Positions 15,824-23,618 are shown, numbered from the stretch's first letter. The stretch is 42,416 nucleotides of DNA from Alphaproteobacteria bacterium (GCA_013151255.1 JAADIQ010000055.1:1-42416); one strand, 5' to 3'. Made by a program: numbers and translations. The notes: a model not told the origin generated them from the sequence alone.

Positions 15824-16639
15824 TCACTCGGCCAGCACCTTCAACGCCGCCGCATGCAGCGCCGGCGTCGCCGCAGCGAGTGTCTCGCCGCGCGCATCAC
15901 TGCCGACCGGCGCGCCAGACCAGTTGGTGACGACCCCGCCGGCGCCTTCCACCACCGGGACCAGTGCTGCATAATCATGATGGCTGAGCCCCGCCTCAAC
16001 AACCAGATCAAGCTCGCCATGCGCCAGGAGGGCGTATGCATAAGCATCCATACTGAACCGGGCGAGGCGCGTCTCGCCCGCCAGACGCGCAAAGGCCGCC
16101 GCTTCGGCATCGTCGATATACCCGGCAGGGCGCGGCCGCGGGTCGGTTGTCGAAATCCGCGCCACGCAAAGATCGTCAACGCCGCTGGTCCGACAGTCTT
16201 TTTTTGTCTCGCCATGGTGAAACCGCGTCGCGCCATTTGCCGCAATCCAGCGCTCATCCGTATAGGGCTGATCTATCAATCCGAGCACTGGGCGCTCTTC
16301 ATATTCAAGCGCTATCAGCGTGGTCCAACTTGGAACGCCGCACACAAAAGCGCGGGTCCCGTCAATCGGGTCCAACACCCAACGCCACGGGGCCTCGCCG
16401 CGCGTCTCGCCAAATTCCTCGCCGATAATTCCGTGGGCGGGGTAAGTTTTGGAAATCATCTCGCGCATGACGCGTTCGCTCTCGCGGTCAGCATCCGTCA
16501 CCGGGTCAAAATCAGCGCCCGCCTTGTTGGAGACCTCCAAGCCAGTGCGAAACCGCGGCAGGGTTTGCGCCCGCGCCGCCTCGGCGAGGCGCGTTGCGAA
16601 GTCAGCATATTGGGTTATTTCTGATGTTGAAAAAGACAT
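15824..16639 (-). CDS. hisN: Histidinol-phosphatase HisN (inositol monophosphatase superfamily)
   Basis: A 271-residue IMPase-fold enzyme. The metal site is visible: Glu pair at about 74-75 (IIGEEFGE), D90 and D93 (WVLDPIDGTRAF) and the C-terminal motif LSHHDYAALVPVVEGAGG. This last motif, with HHDYAALVP instead of WDxAAG, marks the HisN subgroup that dephosphorylates L-histidinol phosphate in histidine synthesis. The start at ATG 16639 lies immediately after a perfect 11-bp hairpin, and I see no free ribosome binding site. The preceding gene on this strand is the HTH regulator. Confidence 0.9.
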   Translation of the reverse strand: MSFSTSEITQYADFATRLAEAARAQTLPRFRTGLEVSNKAGADFDPVTDADRESERVMREMISKTYPAHGIIGEEFGETRGEAPWRWVLDPIDGTRAFVCGVPSWTTLIALEYEERPVLGLIDQPYTDERWIAANGATRFHHGETKKDCRTSGVDDLCVARISTTDPRPRPAGYIDDAEAAAFARLAGETRLARFSMDAYAYALLAHGELDLVVEAGLSHHDYAALVPVVEGAGGVVTNWSGAPVGSDARGETLAAATPALHAAALKVLAE

Positions 16640-16640
16640 G

Positions 16641-16667
16641 CCGCAGCGATCATGACGATCGCTGCGG
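16641..16667 (-). promoter_or_regulatory. Perfect hairpin abutting the hisN start codon
   Basis: CCGCAGCGATC (16641-16651) and GATCGCTGCGG (16657-16667) form an 11-bp stem with a 5-nt loop. On the minus strand one base separates the stem from ATG of hisN, and the coding start supplies a TCTTTTTC tract. It could terminate transcription from the HTH regulator, or block ribosome access to hisN. Confidence 0.6.
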
Positions 16668-16670
16668 CGC

Positions 16671-16694
16671 TGTGCAAGTCAGTCTGTGCAAGTC
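16671..16694. repeat. Short tandem repeat, 14-bp period
   Basis: TGTGCAAGTC occurs at 16671-16680 and again at 16685-16694, separated by AGTC, so the period is 14 bp. It lies between the HTH regulator stop and the hisN hairpin. No function visible. Confidence 0.5.
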
Positions 16695-16733
16695 TGGCAG
16701 TGCAGGCAGGTAGGCAAAGTTAGCGGAGCAAAC

Positions 16734-17129
16734 TCAATGCTCCATCGACATCGCCTTGGCGAGATCGAGCAGCCGCCGGCGCGGCTCTTTGTTGAGCTGG
16801 TAATAATACCGCACCAGATCAATAGTCTCTTTATCGTCCAGCAGTTCAGCGGCCGGCGCTTCGGCAAAGCCATATTCGCTGTTCAGGTCATAGCCCGCTT
16901 CGGGCTCATGCCCGTTCATGCCGTCAAAGAAAAACGACACCGGCACCTCCAGCGCCCTGGCCAGCGACCAAAGCCTGGAAGCGGACACGCGATTGGCGCC
17001 GCTTTCATATTTCTGGATCTGCTGAAACCGGATATCGACCGCTTTGGCCAATAATTCCTGCGTCAGCCCGAGAAGACGCCGGCGCGCACGAAGACGCCGG
17101 CCCACATGAACGTCTACTGGATGCACCAT
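16734..17129 (-). CDS. XRE-family transcriptional regulator, PraR-like
   Basis: A 131-residue protein with an N-terminal HTH_3 domain (about residues 10-65: VGRRLRARRRLLGLTQELLAKAVDI, FQQIQKYESGANRVSASRLWSLARAL, then VPVSFFFDG). The C-terminal half is acidic then ends in a conserved helix (ETIDLVRYYYQLNKEPRRRLLDLAKAM). This layout is that of alphaproteobacterial PraR-like regulators, some of which control quorum sensing or attachment. ATG 17129 is chosen over the GTG at 17138 because GGAG sits about 9 nt before it. Targets are unknown. A 274-bp region upstream, which must hold its promoter, shows no ORF. Confidence 0.88.
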   Translation of the reverse strand: MVHPVDVHVGRRLRARRRLLGLTQELLAKAVDIRFQQIQKYESGANRVSASRLWSLARALEVPVSFFFDGMNGHEPEAGYDLNSEYGFAEAPAAELLDDKETIDLVRYYYQLNKEPRRRLLDLAKAMSMEH

Positions 17130-17403
17130 AATTACCACTCCACTGTCGCCGAGACGCCATCATCGCGCGCCGCCGGCTATTCGAGCGGTTAATCAGCAAA
17201 GCGCGTGCCGGTCTGGGGTGTTTGCGTGCAAGGCTCGCCCTATGCGGGTTAAAACCCTTGAAAACCAAGGTGGTAATGGCGCCGTGACATGGTTAACGCG
17301 GCGCCGGAGATTCGCTGCGCGGCGCGCGCGAATGTCTCGCTCTGCGGGCAGTGTGTAGGTTTGATACAAGTTCCGGTTGAAGCGCCAATAATGCGCCGAT
17401 GTG
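17130..17403. other. Intergenic region upstream of the HTH regulator
   Basis: 274 bp without a credible gene. It contains an imperfect pair of GGCGCC words (17279-17284 and 17301-17306) around GGTTAAC, and a GTTTGATACAAG near 17359. No RNA gene, convincing sigma-70 promoter or U-tracted terminator could be recognised. Confidence 0.4.
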
Positions 17404-18579
17404 TCAATCGATCATCTTGGCTGAGCGCAGCCAGAACTCTTCATTGAACCCCGGAATTTCGAGATTTGCGATAAACTGGCGCGAGGCCGCTTCCCAGGAA
17501 AAATTTTCCGCCCATTTGCGGCACTCTTGCGGGGCCCGGTGTTCATAAGCGTCGAGACAGGCCTGGCGCAGATCTTCGTTCATCGCGCCGCAACCCGGCG
17601 GCGCACCGTCGAGAATTTCGAGCGGCCCGCGCACCGGATAGGACGCCACCGGCACGCCGCAGGCAAGCGCTTCAACATTGACCAGCCCAAATGTGTCGGT
17701 GCGCGAGGGAAACACAAAAACATCCGCAGCCTGATAATGTCGGGTGAGGTCGTCATCATATTTCGGCCCGGTAAAGATCGCATCTTTGTATTTGGCTTCC
17801 AGCTCCTCGCGTTGCGGGCCTTCGCCGACAATCACCTTGGTGCCAGGCAAATCCAGCTCGATAAAGTCTTCGATGCTTTTTTCCACCGCCAGCCGGCCGA
17901 CATAGAGATAGATCGGGCGTTCATATTGATCGAATAGCGAGCGGTCGCCGCGCGTGAATTTTTTCAGATCAACGCCCCGGGTCCACAGCTTCATACTTGA
18001 AAAGCCGCGCTCTTCCAGCTCTTCCCGGAGCCCCGGCGTCGCCACCATCATGGTCTCGCCGGCATTGTGGAAGTCCTTCAAAATCGCATAGCCCCACTGG
18101 ATCGGCACGTTCCAGCGTTCATTGGCGTATTCGGCAAAGCGGGTGTGAAAGCTGGTGGTGAACGGATAGCCGCGGCGTTTGCAAAACCGCCGCGTCGCCC
18201 GCCCAATCGGTCCTTCGGTGGCGATATGAACCGCGTCGGGCTGAAACTCGTTAATCATCTTCGCCACTTTGCGGTTCGGCAATAGCGACAGGCGGATTTC
18301 CGGATAAGACGGCAGCGGGATCGATTTAAAATCGTTCGGCGTCACATAAAGCACTTCATTGCCGAAGCCCCTTAGGATTTCGCCAAGCGTATCCAGCGTC
18401 CGCACGACGCCGTTGAGCTGCGGCTTCCACGCATCGGTGGCGATCACCACCCTCAGCCCGCCCTCCACTGTCGGCATCACGAAGCGCGGCTTGGCGCGGG
18501 TCAGCCGGCCGACACCGGAGCCAAGCCGGCGCAGGGCGCTTTTCTTGCGTTTCGGCGTATCGCGTGGTGTCTCGGTCAT
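17404..18579 (-). CDS. Glycosyltransferase family 4, MgtA/SQD2-like
   Basis: A 391-residue GT-B glycosyltransferase of family 4. The N-terminal Rossmann half has VIATDAWKPQLNGVVRTLDTLGE and HIATEGPIG; the C-terminal half has YLYVGRLAVEKSIEDF, VIVGEGPQREELE and the E-x7-E donor site in FPSRTDTFGLVNVEALACG. The closest groups are GDP-mannose-dependent alpha-mannosyltransferases (MgtA) and sulfoquinovosyltransferase-like enzymes. ATG 18579 fits family length; the frame stays open to 18684, adding a basic, unlike-family extension. Probably modifies a membrane glycolipid, though donor and acceptor are not readable. Confidence 0.87.
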   Translation of the reverse strand: MTETPRDTPKRKKSALRRLGSGVGRLTRAKPRFVMPTVEGGLRVVIATDAWKPQLNGVVRTLDTLGEILRGFGNEVLYVTPNDFKSIPLPSYPEIRLSLLPNRKVAKMINEFQPDAVHIATEGPIGRATRRFCKRRGYPFTTSFHTRFAEYANERWNVPIQWGYAILKDFHNAGETMMVATPGLREELEERGFSSMKLWTRGVDLKKFTRGDRSLFDQYERPIYLYVGRLAVEKSIEDFIELDLPGTKVIVGEGPQREELEAKYKDAIFTGPKYDDDLTRHYQAADVFVFPSRTDTFGLVNVEALACGVPVASYPVRGPLEILDGAPPGCGAMNEDLRQACLDAYEHRAPQECRKWAENFSWEAASRQFIANLEIPGFNEEFWLRSAKMID

Positions 18580-18705
18580 AAGGACTTTCTGGGGGCTGAT
18601 TTTAGAGCGGCGCTTGAAGTAGTCCACGCTCGGCGGATTGGCAATCCGCATGCACGAAATGCGCAGGTTCATGCTGCGCCGCAATATTACTCTTGGTTTT
18701 CGCTT

Positions 18706-19611
18706 CTACTCCGCCGCCTGAGCCATCCAGAGATCGTCGGGGCGCAATTTGGTGATCCGCTCAATCAGCGCGGTCATGGCTTTGCGCAAATCGCCAAACC
18801 CGGCGGTGCGGGTGATGCGCTGCTCATCAAGATACAGCGTGCGGTTAATTTCCACCTGGAGAATATGCACGCCCTTGGCCGGGCGGCCATAGGAGACGGC
18901 GACAAAACCGCCCGCATAGGGCGCATTGCGCGCCACCTCATAGCCGAGACCGGCAAGCGTTTCTTCCGCAAGCGCCGTCACCACCGGGGCGCAGGACGAA
19001 CCGAACCGGTCGCCCAGCACAAAATCTATCGGCGCTTCACCGCTCCTGAACGGCGCACCGCCAGCCGATGGCATCGAATGACAATCGATCACCACGGCGC
19101 AGCCAAACTGCGCGCGCGCATCCTCGATAAGCCGCTCCAGCGCTACATGATAAGGGTCGTAACACTCCACCAGGCGGCGGCTGGCGTCGGCGAAATGCAG
19201 CTTGCGGTCGTAGATATCCTCGCCATCAGCGACAATCCGCGGGACCACGCCCAGTCCCGCAATCACCCGGCTGGAGCGCGTATCGGCGCCCGGCGGCAGG
19301 CGGTCAGCGAACATTCGCGGGTCAAGCTCGTCACGGGCGCGGTTAACATCGACATAGGCGCGCGGGAACAAAGCCCGCAGCAGCGGCGCGCCATGGCGCG
19401 GCGCCTCGTCAAATATCAAATCCACATAAGAGTCTTCCGACTGGCGCAGCTGGTGCCGGTCGAGGCGGCTTTTGCGCAGCAAATCCTCCGGATAGTCGCG
19501 GCCCGAATGCGGCGAGGCGAAAATCACCGGTGAGGCCAGCGCCTCCGGCGTTAATATCTCCACCGCATCACGCCCGTGATAGGGGCCACGCTGTTTTTGA
19601 GTTTCGGTCAT
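18706..19611 (-). CDS. N-formylglutamate amidohydrolase
   Basis: A 301-residue FGase-family protein: VIFASPHSGRDYP at about residue 30, SEDSYVDLIFDEAP, RAYVDVNRARDELDPRMF, VIDCHSMPS and ILQVEINRTLYLDE near the end. The conserved His/Asp/Glu residues of this zinc-hydrolase group are present. It releases formate from N-formyl-L-glutamate in histidine degradation, but in Alphaproteobacteria the same gene commonly sits beside cpdR without other hut genes, as here. Physiological substrate is therefore uncertain. It is divergent from cpdR with 189 bp between. Confidence 0.9.
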   Translation of the reverse strand: MTETQKQRGPYHGRDAVEILTPEALASPVIFASPHSGRDYPEDLLRKSRLDRHQLRQSEDSYVDLIFDEAPRHGAPLLRALFPRAYVDVNRARDELDPRMFADRLPPGADTRSSRVIAGLGVVPRIVADGEDIYDRKLHFADASRRLVECYDPYHVALERLIEDARAQFGCAVVIDCHSMPSAGGAPFRSGEAPIDFVLGDRFGSSCAPVVTALAEETLAGLGYEVARNAPYAGGFVAVSYGRPAKGVHILQVEINRTLYLDEQRITRTAGFGDLRKAMTALIERITKLRPDDLWMAQAAE

Positions 19612-19800
19612 GACCTATCCAGGCTTGAAAATGATGCGACTTGGGGCATGTTAGCGCGAGTTTGCAGGATTCGTTAAGACCCGATGGCATATTAGGGTCC
19701 GGCGGAGCGATTTTTGCATTTCGCTTCTCATGGTCGAGCGAAGGGGGTTAACAGTCCCGATCTCGAACAGAGCGGTAACGGAACATAGAGGCGGTACGCG

Positions 19801-20160
19801 ATGGCGGCGATTCTTTTGGCGGAAGACGATGATTCAATGCGGCGGTTTTTGAAAAAAGCGCTGGAGCGGGCTGGCCATGCGGTGGTTGATGCCTCGCAAG
19901 GTGATGAGGCGCTGACCGAATTACAGCTGCGCGAATTTGACCTCCTGCTCACCGATATCGTCATGCCAGTGATGGACGGCATTGAGCTGGCCCGCCGCGC
20001 CGCCGAAATCGACCCGGAAATGGCGATTATGTTCATTACTGGTTTTGCCGCCGTCGCCCTGAATGCGGCCAATCAGGCGCCGGAAGACGCCAAGGTCCTG
20101 TCCAAGCCGTTTCACCTCAAAGACCTGGTGCGCGAAGTCGACCGCGTGGTCGCCGCCTAA
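19801..20160 (+). CDS. cpdR: Single-domain response regulator CpdR
   Basis: A 119-residue receiver domain with no output domain. Acidic pocket E8-D9-D10, phospho-acceptor D52 (LLLTDIVMP), then MFITGFAAVAL and the switch lysine in KVLSKPFHL. These match CpdR, which when unphosphorylated brings ClpXP to the pole and primes degradation of cell-cycle substrates in Caulobacter-type bacteria; phosphorylation comes from the CckA-ChpT relay. The C-terminal VVAA hydrophobic end resembles the degradation tag of Caulobacter CpdR. ATG 19801 is preceded by AGAGGCGG. A tRNA-Val follows 75 bp later. Confidence 0.95.
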   Translation: MAAILLAEDDDSMRRFLKKALERAGHAVVDASQGDEALTELQLREFDLLLTDIVMPVMDGIELARRAAEIDPEMAIMFITGFAAVALNAANQAPEDAKVLSKPFHLKDLVREVDRVVAA

Positions 20161-20235
20161 ACACCCCCAAGGCTTGCCACCCTCAAAAATTGCCGCTAGA
20201 GACCGGCCCCTCGAAAGCGGCCAAAAACCGCCGCC

Positions 20236-20310
20236 GGGCGCATAGCTCAGGGGTAGAGCGCTACCTTGACATGGTAGAGGTCCGCAGTTCGAAACTGCGT
20301 GCGCCCACCA
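20236..20310 (+). tRNA. tRNA-Val(GAC)
   Basis: A 75-nt cloverleaf with acceptor GGGCGCA/TGCGCCC, D-arm GCTC...GAGC, anticodon stem CTACC/GGTAG with loop TTGACAT (anticodon GAC), T-arm GCAG/CTGC with GTTCGAAAC, and an encoded 3' ACCA. It decodes GUC and GUU. The 3' CA end is the first part of the inverted repeat that follows. Confidence 0.97.
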
Positions 20311-20427
20311 GCCTTCGCCAACAAGTTGGCTTCGGCTCGGCAGGCCAGCCTGATAGACAATACCTCATTCTATTTGCAACGATGACACCAGGCGAAGGCT
20401 GTCACGCCGTAGCTTTAGCGAAGGCGG
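20309..20427 (+). repeat. tRNA-anchored palindromic element
   Basis: An 11-bp perfect inverted repeat, CAGCCTTCGCC (20309-20319) and GGCGAAGGCTG (20391-20401), starts inside the tRNA CCA end. A further GCGAAGGCGG follows at 20418-20427 after CACGCCGTAGCTTTA. Between the arms are smaller palindromic pieces (GGCTTCGGCTC, AGGCCAGCCT). I recall highly similar sequence attached to tRNA 3' ends in many unrelated bacterial genomes, often next to GIY-YIG nuclease genes; that recollection was not checked here. Here a toxin-antitoxin pair follows instead. Confidence 0.55.
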
Positions 20428-20497
20428 ACCTAATTCCAACCTGAAGAAAATAAGGAGCGACGCGCCCTTGCCGGCGCCAATCGCTGCAATGACCATC

Positions 20498-20526
20498 TTG
20501 ACAATTTGTATCCTATGGGATACATT
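20498..20526 (+). promoter_or_regulatory. Sigma-70-type promoter of the toxin-antitoxin pair
   Basis: TTGACA (20498-20503) and TACATT (20521-20526) are separated by exactly 17 bp. The expected transcript start is at about 20533, one base before the toxin ATG, so the toxin mRNA may be leaderless. Confidence 0.6.
20507..20524. promoter_or_regulatory. Palindromic operator overlapping the TA promoter
   Basis: TGTATCC and GGATACA form a perfect 7-bp inverted repeat with a 4-bp centre (TATG). It covers the spacer and the first bases of the -10 box, the classic place for autorepression by the HTH antitoxin encoded downstream. Confidence 0.6.
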
Positions 20527-20533
20527 CATATCC

Positions 20534-20836
20534 ATGGAAGTCTTGGAAACAGAGAATTTTTCCAAATGGCTCGTCAAGCTGAAAGACACTCAAGCACGCG
20601 CCAGAATTTTGGTCCGGATCGACCGGCTGTTACTCGGCAATCCAGGAGATGTGGCGCCCGTGGGCGACGGCGTATCGGAGATGCGCATCCATTACGGCCC
20701 CGGCTATCGGGTGTATTTCGTTCAACGCGGCGACACATTGGTCGTCCTGTTGGCCGGAGGCGACAAAAGCACGCAAGGATCGGACATTAAAACGGCGTTG
20801 GCCCTCGCCAAAGAGATTCAAAAAACGGGCGCGTAA
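20534..20836 (+). CDS. HigB/RelE-ParE superfamily toxin (putative addiction-module killer protein)
   Basis: A 100-residue protein of the RelE/ParE-like 'putative addiction module killer' group: TENFSKWLVKLKD at the start, RARILVRIDRLLLGNPGDVAPVGDGVSEMRIHYGPGYRVYF (the conserved core), LVVLLAGGDKSTQ and a C-terminal helix. Such toxins are usually ribosome-dependent mRNA endonucleases. ATG 20534 gives the family N-terminus; the frame is open from a TTG at 20468 but the promoter lies inside that extension. No ribosome binding site precedes the ATG. The antitoxin gene follows after 18 bp, the HigBA gene order. Confidence 0.9.
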   Translation: MEVLETENFSKWLVKLKDTQARARILVRIDRLLLGNPGDVAPVGDGVSEMRIHYGPGYRVYFVQRGDTLVVLLAGGDKSTQGSDIKTALALAKEIQKTGA

Positions 20837-20854
20837 CAGACCAAGGAGCACGCC

Positions 20855-21145
20855 ATGCCAACCAAAACTACCCGCTGGGATTCTGCCAAATACCTCGAAA
20901 CGAAAGAAGATATCGCTGCTTATCTTGAGGCAGCGTTCGAGGATGGCGATCTCGCGCTCATCACCCAAGCGCTCGGCGCAGTGGCCCGTGCAAAAGGCAT
21001 GAGCGAAATCGCGGAAAAAACCGGCCTCACCCGGCCAAGCCTTTACAAAGCGCTTTGCGAAGACGGTAATCCGGAATTTGCAACCGTCATGAAAGTGATG
21101 AAGGCGCTGGGGCTTGACATGAAAGTTGTTGCAACGGCGGCATAA
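20855..21145 (+). CDS. HigA-like antitoxin, HTH addiction-module antidote
   Basis: A 96-residue helix-turn-helix protein of the COG3636 antidote group: TRWDSAKYLETKEDIAAYLEAAFEDGD (toxin-wrapping N-terminus), GAVARAKGMSEIAEKTGLTRPSLYKAL (HTH) and FATVMKVMKALGLDMKV. It should neutralise the toxin encoded just upstream and repress the shared promoter through the 20507-20524 operator. A strong AAGGAG lies 6 nt before the ATG, in contrast to the toxin, which favours excess antitoxin. Confidence 0.92.
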   Translation: MPTKTTRWDSAKYLETKEDIAAYLEAAFEDGDLALITQALGAVARAKGMSEIAEKTGLTRPSLYKALCEDGNPEFATVMKVMKALGLDMKVVATAA

Positions 21146-21239
21146 ACGCGCTTCATGCAACAAAAACCATCTGCTCACGTCCTATACCAGCAGCCTCACA
21201 GATTTTTGCTCTCCGGCCCTGACTAACTGGCAAGACGAA

Positions 21240-21261
21240 AAGCGCCCTCAGACGGGCGCTT
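21240..21261 (-). terminator. Intrinsic terminator of the YbjN-like gene
   Basis: AAGCGCCC / GGGCGCTT, an 8-bp stem with a 6-nt loop; on the minus strand it runs into TTTTCGTCTT. It lies 28 bp beyond the stop at 21290. Confidence 0.7.
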
Positions 21262-21289
21262 CCCTTCAATTCGTCAGTCCACGAATTTT

Positions 21290-22015
21290 CTACTTGAAAT
21301 TCTTAATCTTGTTGCGCGGCAGGTATTCAAGCTCGATTAGCCGCAAAATGTCGTCTGTGGCTTCGTCGAAGCTTTTATTGTGTCGCTCGGACAGCGCTGG
21401 CGCGTGCTCAATGGCGCCGGTCAGGTTGAGCAGTCCCTTGCGGTTAAGGGAGGATGCAGCAAGGTCGCCGCTATAGCCCTCAAGAGACACCGTGCGCCCG
21501 GCGCTTGCCAGCTCGGCGTGGAAGCGGCTCGCCAGGGTGAAAAAATTGAGCAGCGAGGCTGCAACATTGCCGCGGGGAATGCCGAAGTCAGCAATTTCAT
21601 AGCGGGTGATAAAGGCGCCGTTGGTTCCATCCAGAGCAGTTCTGGTGAACGGGTAGCGGTCGTTAAATGCTCTGACGGTTTGCGAATTTGCATCGCCCTC
21701 ATAGGGCGAGAATATCAAAACGCCGATGCAATTTGAGGTTCCGTTCACCCGGCAGGCGGATGGCTGCATGTAGAAGTTCAACACCCCGCCGGCATTAGCG
21801 ACAATCGCCGCGCCGCCGCCCTCGGTCGCGACCGCGCGCCACACCACGCCAAGTTCGTCGAGAATGGGCCCGACCGACTGGACATCAAAATTCGCGATGA
21901 GCGTCGTCGGGTTGGAGACAACCGGTGGGCTCGCCGCGCCAGATATGCTGTTCTGCGCCGCCGCCGATGAGACAAGCGCTGCGGCCACCGCCATCACGCC
22001 AAGAAATTTATACAT
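21290..22015 (-). CDS. YbjN-domain protein with signal peptide
   Basis: A 241-residue protein. ATG 22015 (GGGGAAGGG upstream) gives a Sec signal peptide MYKFLGVMAVAAALVSSAAAQ. The mature part has a YbjN-like pattern: PILDELGVVWRAV, AAIVANAGGVLNFYMQPSACR, a second Cys in SNCIGVLIFSPYE, then VRAFNDRYPFTRTALD and RYEIADFGI. YbjN domains have a type III-secretion-chaperone-like fold and are linked to envelope stress and motility in enterics; the function of the secreted alphaproteobacterial version is unknown. The two Cys residues could form a disulfide. Confidence 0.75.
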   Translation of the reverse strand: MYKFLGVMAVAAALVSSAAAQNSISGAASPPVVSNPTTLIANFDVQSVGPILDELGVVWRAVATEGGGAAIVANAGGVLNFYMQPSACRVNGTSNCIGVLIFSPYEGDANSQTVRAFNDRYPFTRTALDGTNGAFITRYEIADFGIPRGNVAASLLNFFTLASRFHAELASAGRTVSLEGYSGDLAASSLNRKGLLNLTGAIEHAPALSERHNKSFDEATDDILRLIELEYLPRNKIKNFK

Positions 22016-22175
22016 ACGCCCAACCCTTCCCCGGATACGCCCGGCAGACCCATCCGCCGGATGCGGGCAGCATAGGAGAAAAAGACGGCTCCCGCAAAAT
22101 ATTCGCTCAATGGCCCGTTTTTCATGACCTCTTTTCCGTGACATTGCCGGCGCGGCGTGGTTTACGCGGGGGCTG

Positions 22176-23504
22176 ATGACCCAACCCACTGACCCCACAC
22201 CGCAAACCGGCGCCGCCGGGATTGAAGCGCGCCGCGCCGCGCTCGATATCCTTGAGCGCATCGCCAAAGGCGCATCGCTTGATGACGCCTTGAAGGACTG
22301 CCGCACGTTTGACTTGCTGGAGGGGCCTGACCGCGGCTTTGCCCGGGCGCTGGCGACATGCGTTTTGCGCCGGCGCGGCTCGCTCGACCATGTGCTCGGC
22401 GCCTATATTGACCGGCCGCTGCCGAAGCGGGCGATCCGGGTGATGGATATTTTACGCCTCGCCAGCGCCCAGACTTTATTTATGGGAACGCCAGACCATG
22501 CGGCGGTCTCAACCGCAGTGTCGTTGGCCGGCGAGCGACGCGAAAATCTCGGCTATGCAAAGCTCGTCAATGCGGTGGGCCGCAAAGTCGCCAAGAACGG
22601 ACCGGCGGTGGTGAAAAAGCTGCCGGCGCGCGTCGATACGCCGGGCTGGTTGTGGCGCTCATGGGAACGCGCCTATGGGGCGCAAACCGCGCGCGCCATC
22701 GCCGAGGCCCATCGCAATGAACCGCGGCTTGATATCACCTTGAAAGCGCCGGGCGCGGCTGACGAATGGACAGACCGTCTTGAGGCGGAGCTTTTACCGA
22801 CCGGGTCTTTGCGCCGCGACGGCGTCAGTGATGTGACACAGCTTCCGGGCTTTGAAGAAGGCGCATGGTGGGTGCAGGACACTGCCGCCAGCCTTCCGGC
22901 GCGGCTTGCCGGGGATGTCAGCGGCAAGGCGGTGTTTGACCTTTGCGCCGCGCCTGGCGGCAAGACGCTGCAATTTGCGGCGATGGGCGCAGACGTCACC
23001 GCGGTTGATATTTCCGAGCCGCGGCTGGAGCGGCTAGTCGATAATCTGGCGCGTACAAACCTCACGGCAAGGCTCGTCACCGAAGATATTTTAAAATGGC
23101 GCCCGGAAGAAAAAGCCGACATCGTGCTGCTCGATGCGCCCTGTTCGGCGACCGGCACCATCCGCCGCCACCCGGATATTCCGTGGACAAAGTCAGATAC
23201 CGATATCGCCGCGCTGACATCGCTACAGGCGCGGATGCTCGATCACGCCATCGGTTTTGTAAAACCCGGCGGCATGCTGATCTATTGCGTTTGCTCGTTG
23301 CAACCGGAAGAGGGTGAAAAACAGGCCGAGGCGGCGCTGGCGCGCCATAAACATCTCGCCCGCAAGCCGGTCCTGCCGGAAGAGATCGGCGGGCTTGCCG
23401 GCGGCGTTAACCGTTATGGCGATCTGCGCACCACGCCGGCCATGCTGGCCGAGGCCGGCGGTATGGACGGGTTCTTCGCGGCCCGGTTTATTGTTAACGA
23501 ATAG
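22176..23504 (+). CDS. rsmB: RsmB-type 16S rRNA (cytosine-5) methyltransferase
   Basis: A 442-residue protein with an N-terminal NusB-like RNA-binding domain (about 15-140) and a C-terminal class I methyltransferase domain. SAM-binding motif I is FDLCAAPGGKTLQFA (about 254-268), the PC motif DAPCSATGTIRRHPDI has C323, and the catalytic Cys is C373 in YCVCSLQPEEGE. It forms m5C967 in 16S rRNA by analogy with E. coli RsmB. ATG 22176 follows GGGGG. It is upstream of the YccA-like gene with 156 bp between. Confidence 0.93.
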   Translation: MTQPTDPTPQTGAAGIEARRAALDILERIAKGASLDDALKDCRTFDLLEGPDRGFARALATCVLRRRGSLDHVLGAYIDRPLPKRAIRVMDILRLASAQTLFMGTPDHAAVSTAVSLAGERRENLGYAKLVNAVGRKVAKNGPAVVKKLPARVDTPGWLWRSWERAYGAQTARAIAEAHRNEPRLDITLKAPGAADEWTDRLEAELLPTGSLRRDGVSDVTQLPGFEEGAWWVQDTAASLPARLAGDVSGKAVFDLCAAPGGKTLQFAAMGADVTAVDISEPRLERLVDNLARTNLTARLVTEDILKWRPEEKADIVLLDAPCSATGTIRRHPDIPWTKSDTDIAALTSLQARMLDHAIGFVKPGGMLIYCVCSLQPEEGEKQAEAALARHKHLARKPVLPEEIGGLAGGVNRYGDLRTTPAMLAEAGGMDGFFAARFIVNE

Positions 23505-23618
23505 GCCTCTTTGGCCGGTCGAAATCGGCCCAAAATCGGCGTATTTAGGGGCCCCGCCCCTTGATTGGCGGCTCGCAACCCCCGATATTACCCAAAGAAT
23601 TTATGACGCTAGGCGTTT

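Noticed and set aside
15686..16624. 312-codon open frame on the plus strand
   Set aside because: Antisense to hisN, which has all metal-binding motifs; no plausible protein content.
18580..18684. 35-codon N-terminal extension of the GT4 gene
   Set aside because: Begins with TTG, is basic and unlike the family, and ATG 18579 gives the normal length.
19612..19800. CtrA-type TTAA-N7-TTAA box upstream of cpdR
   Set aside because: Looked for because of the cell-cycle role; only isolated TTAA words occur, with wrong spacing.
20468..20533. TTG start for the toxin 22 codons upstream
   Set aside because: The promoter and operator lie within this extension, and the family N-terminus starts at ATG 20534.
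20311..21289. Genomic island integrated at tRNA-Val
   Set aside because: No integrase, and no second copy of the tRNA 3' end is visible downstream; only the small palindromic element is supported.
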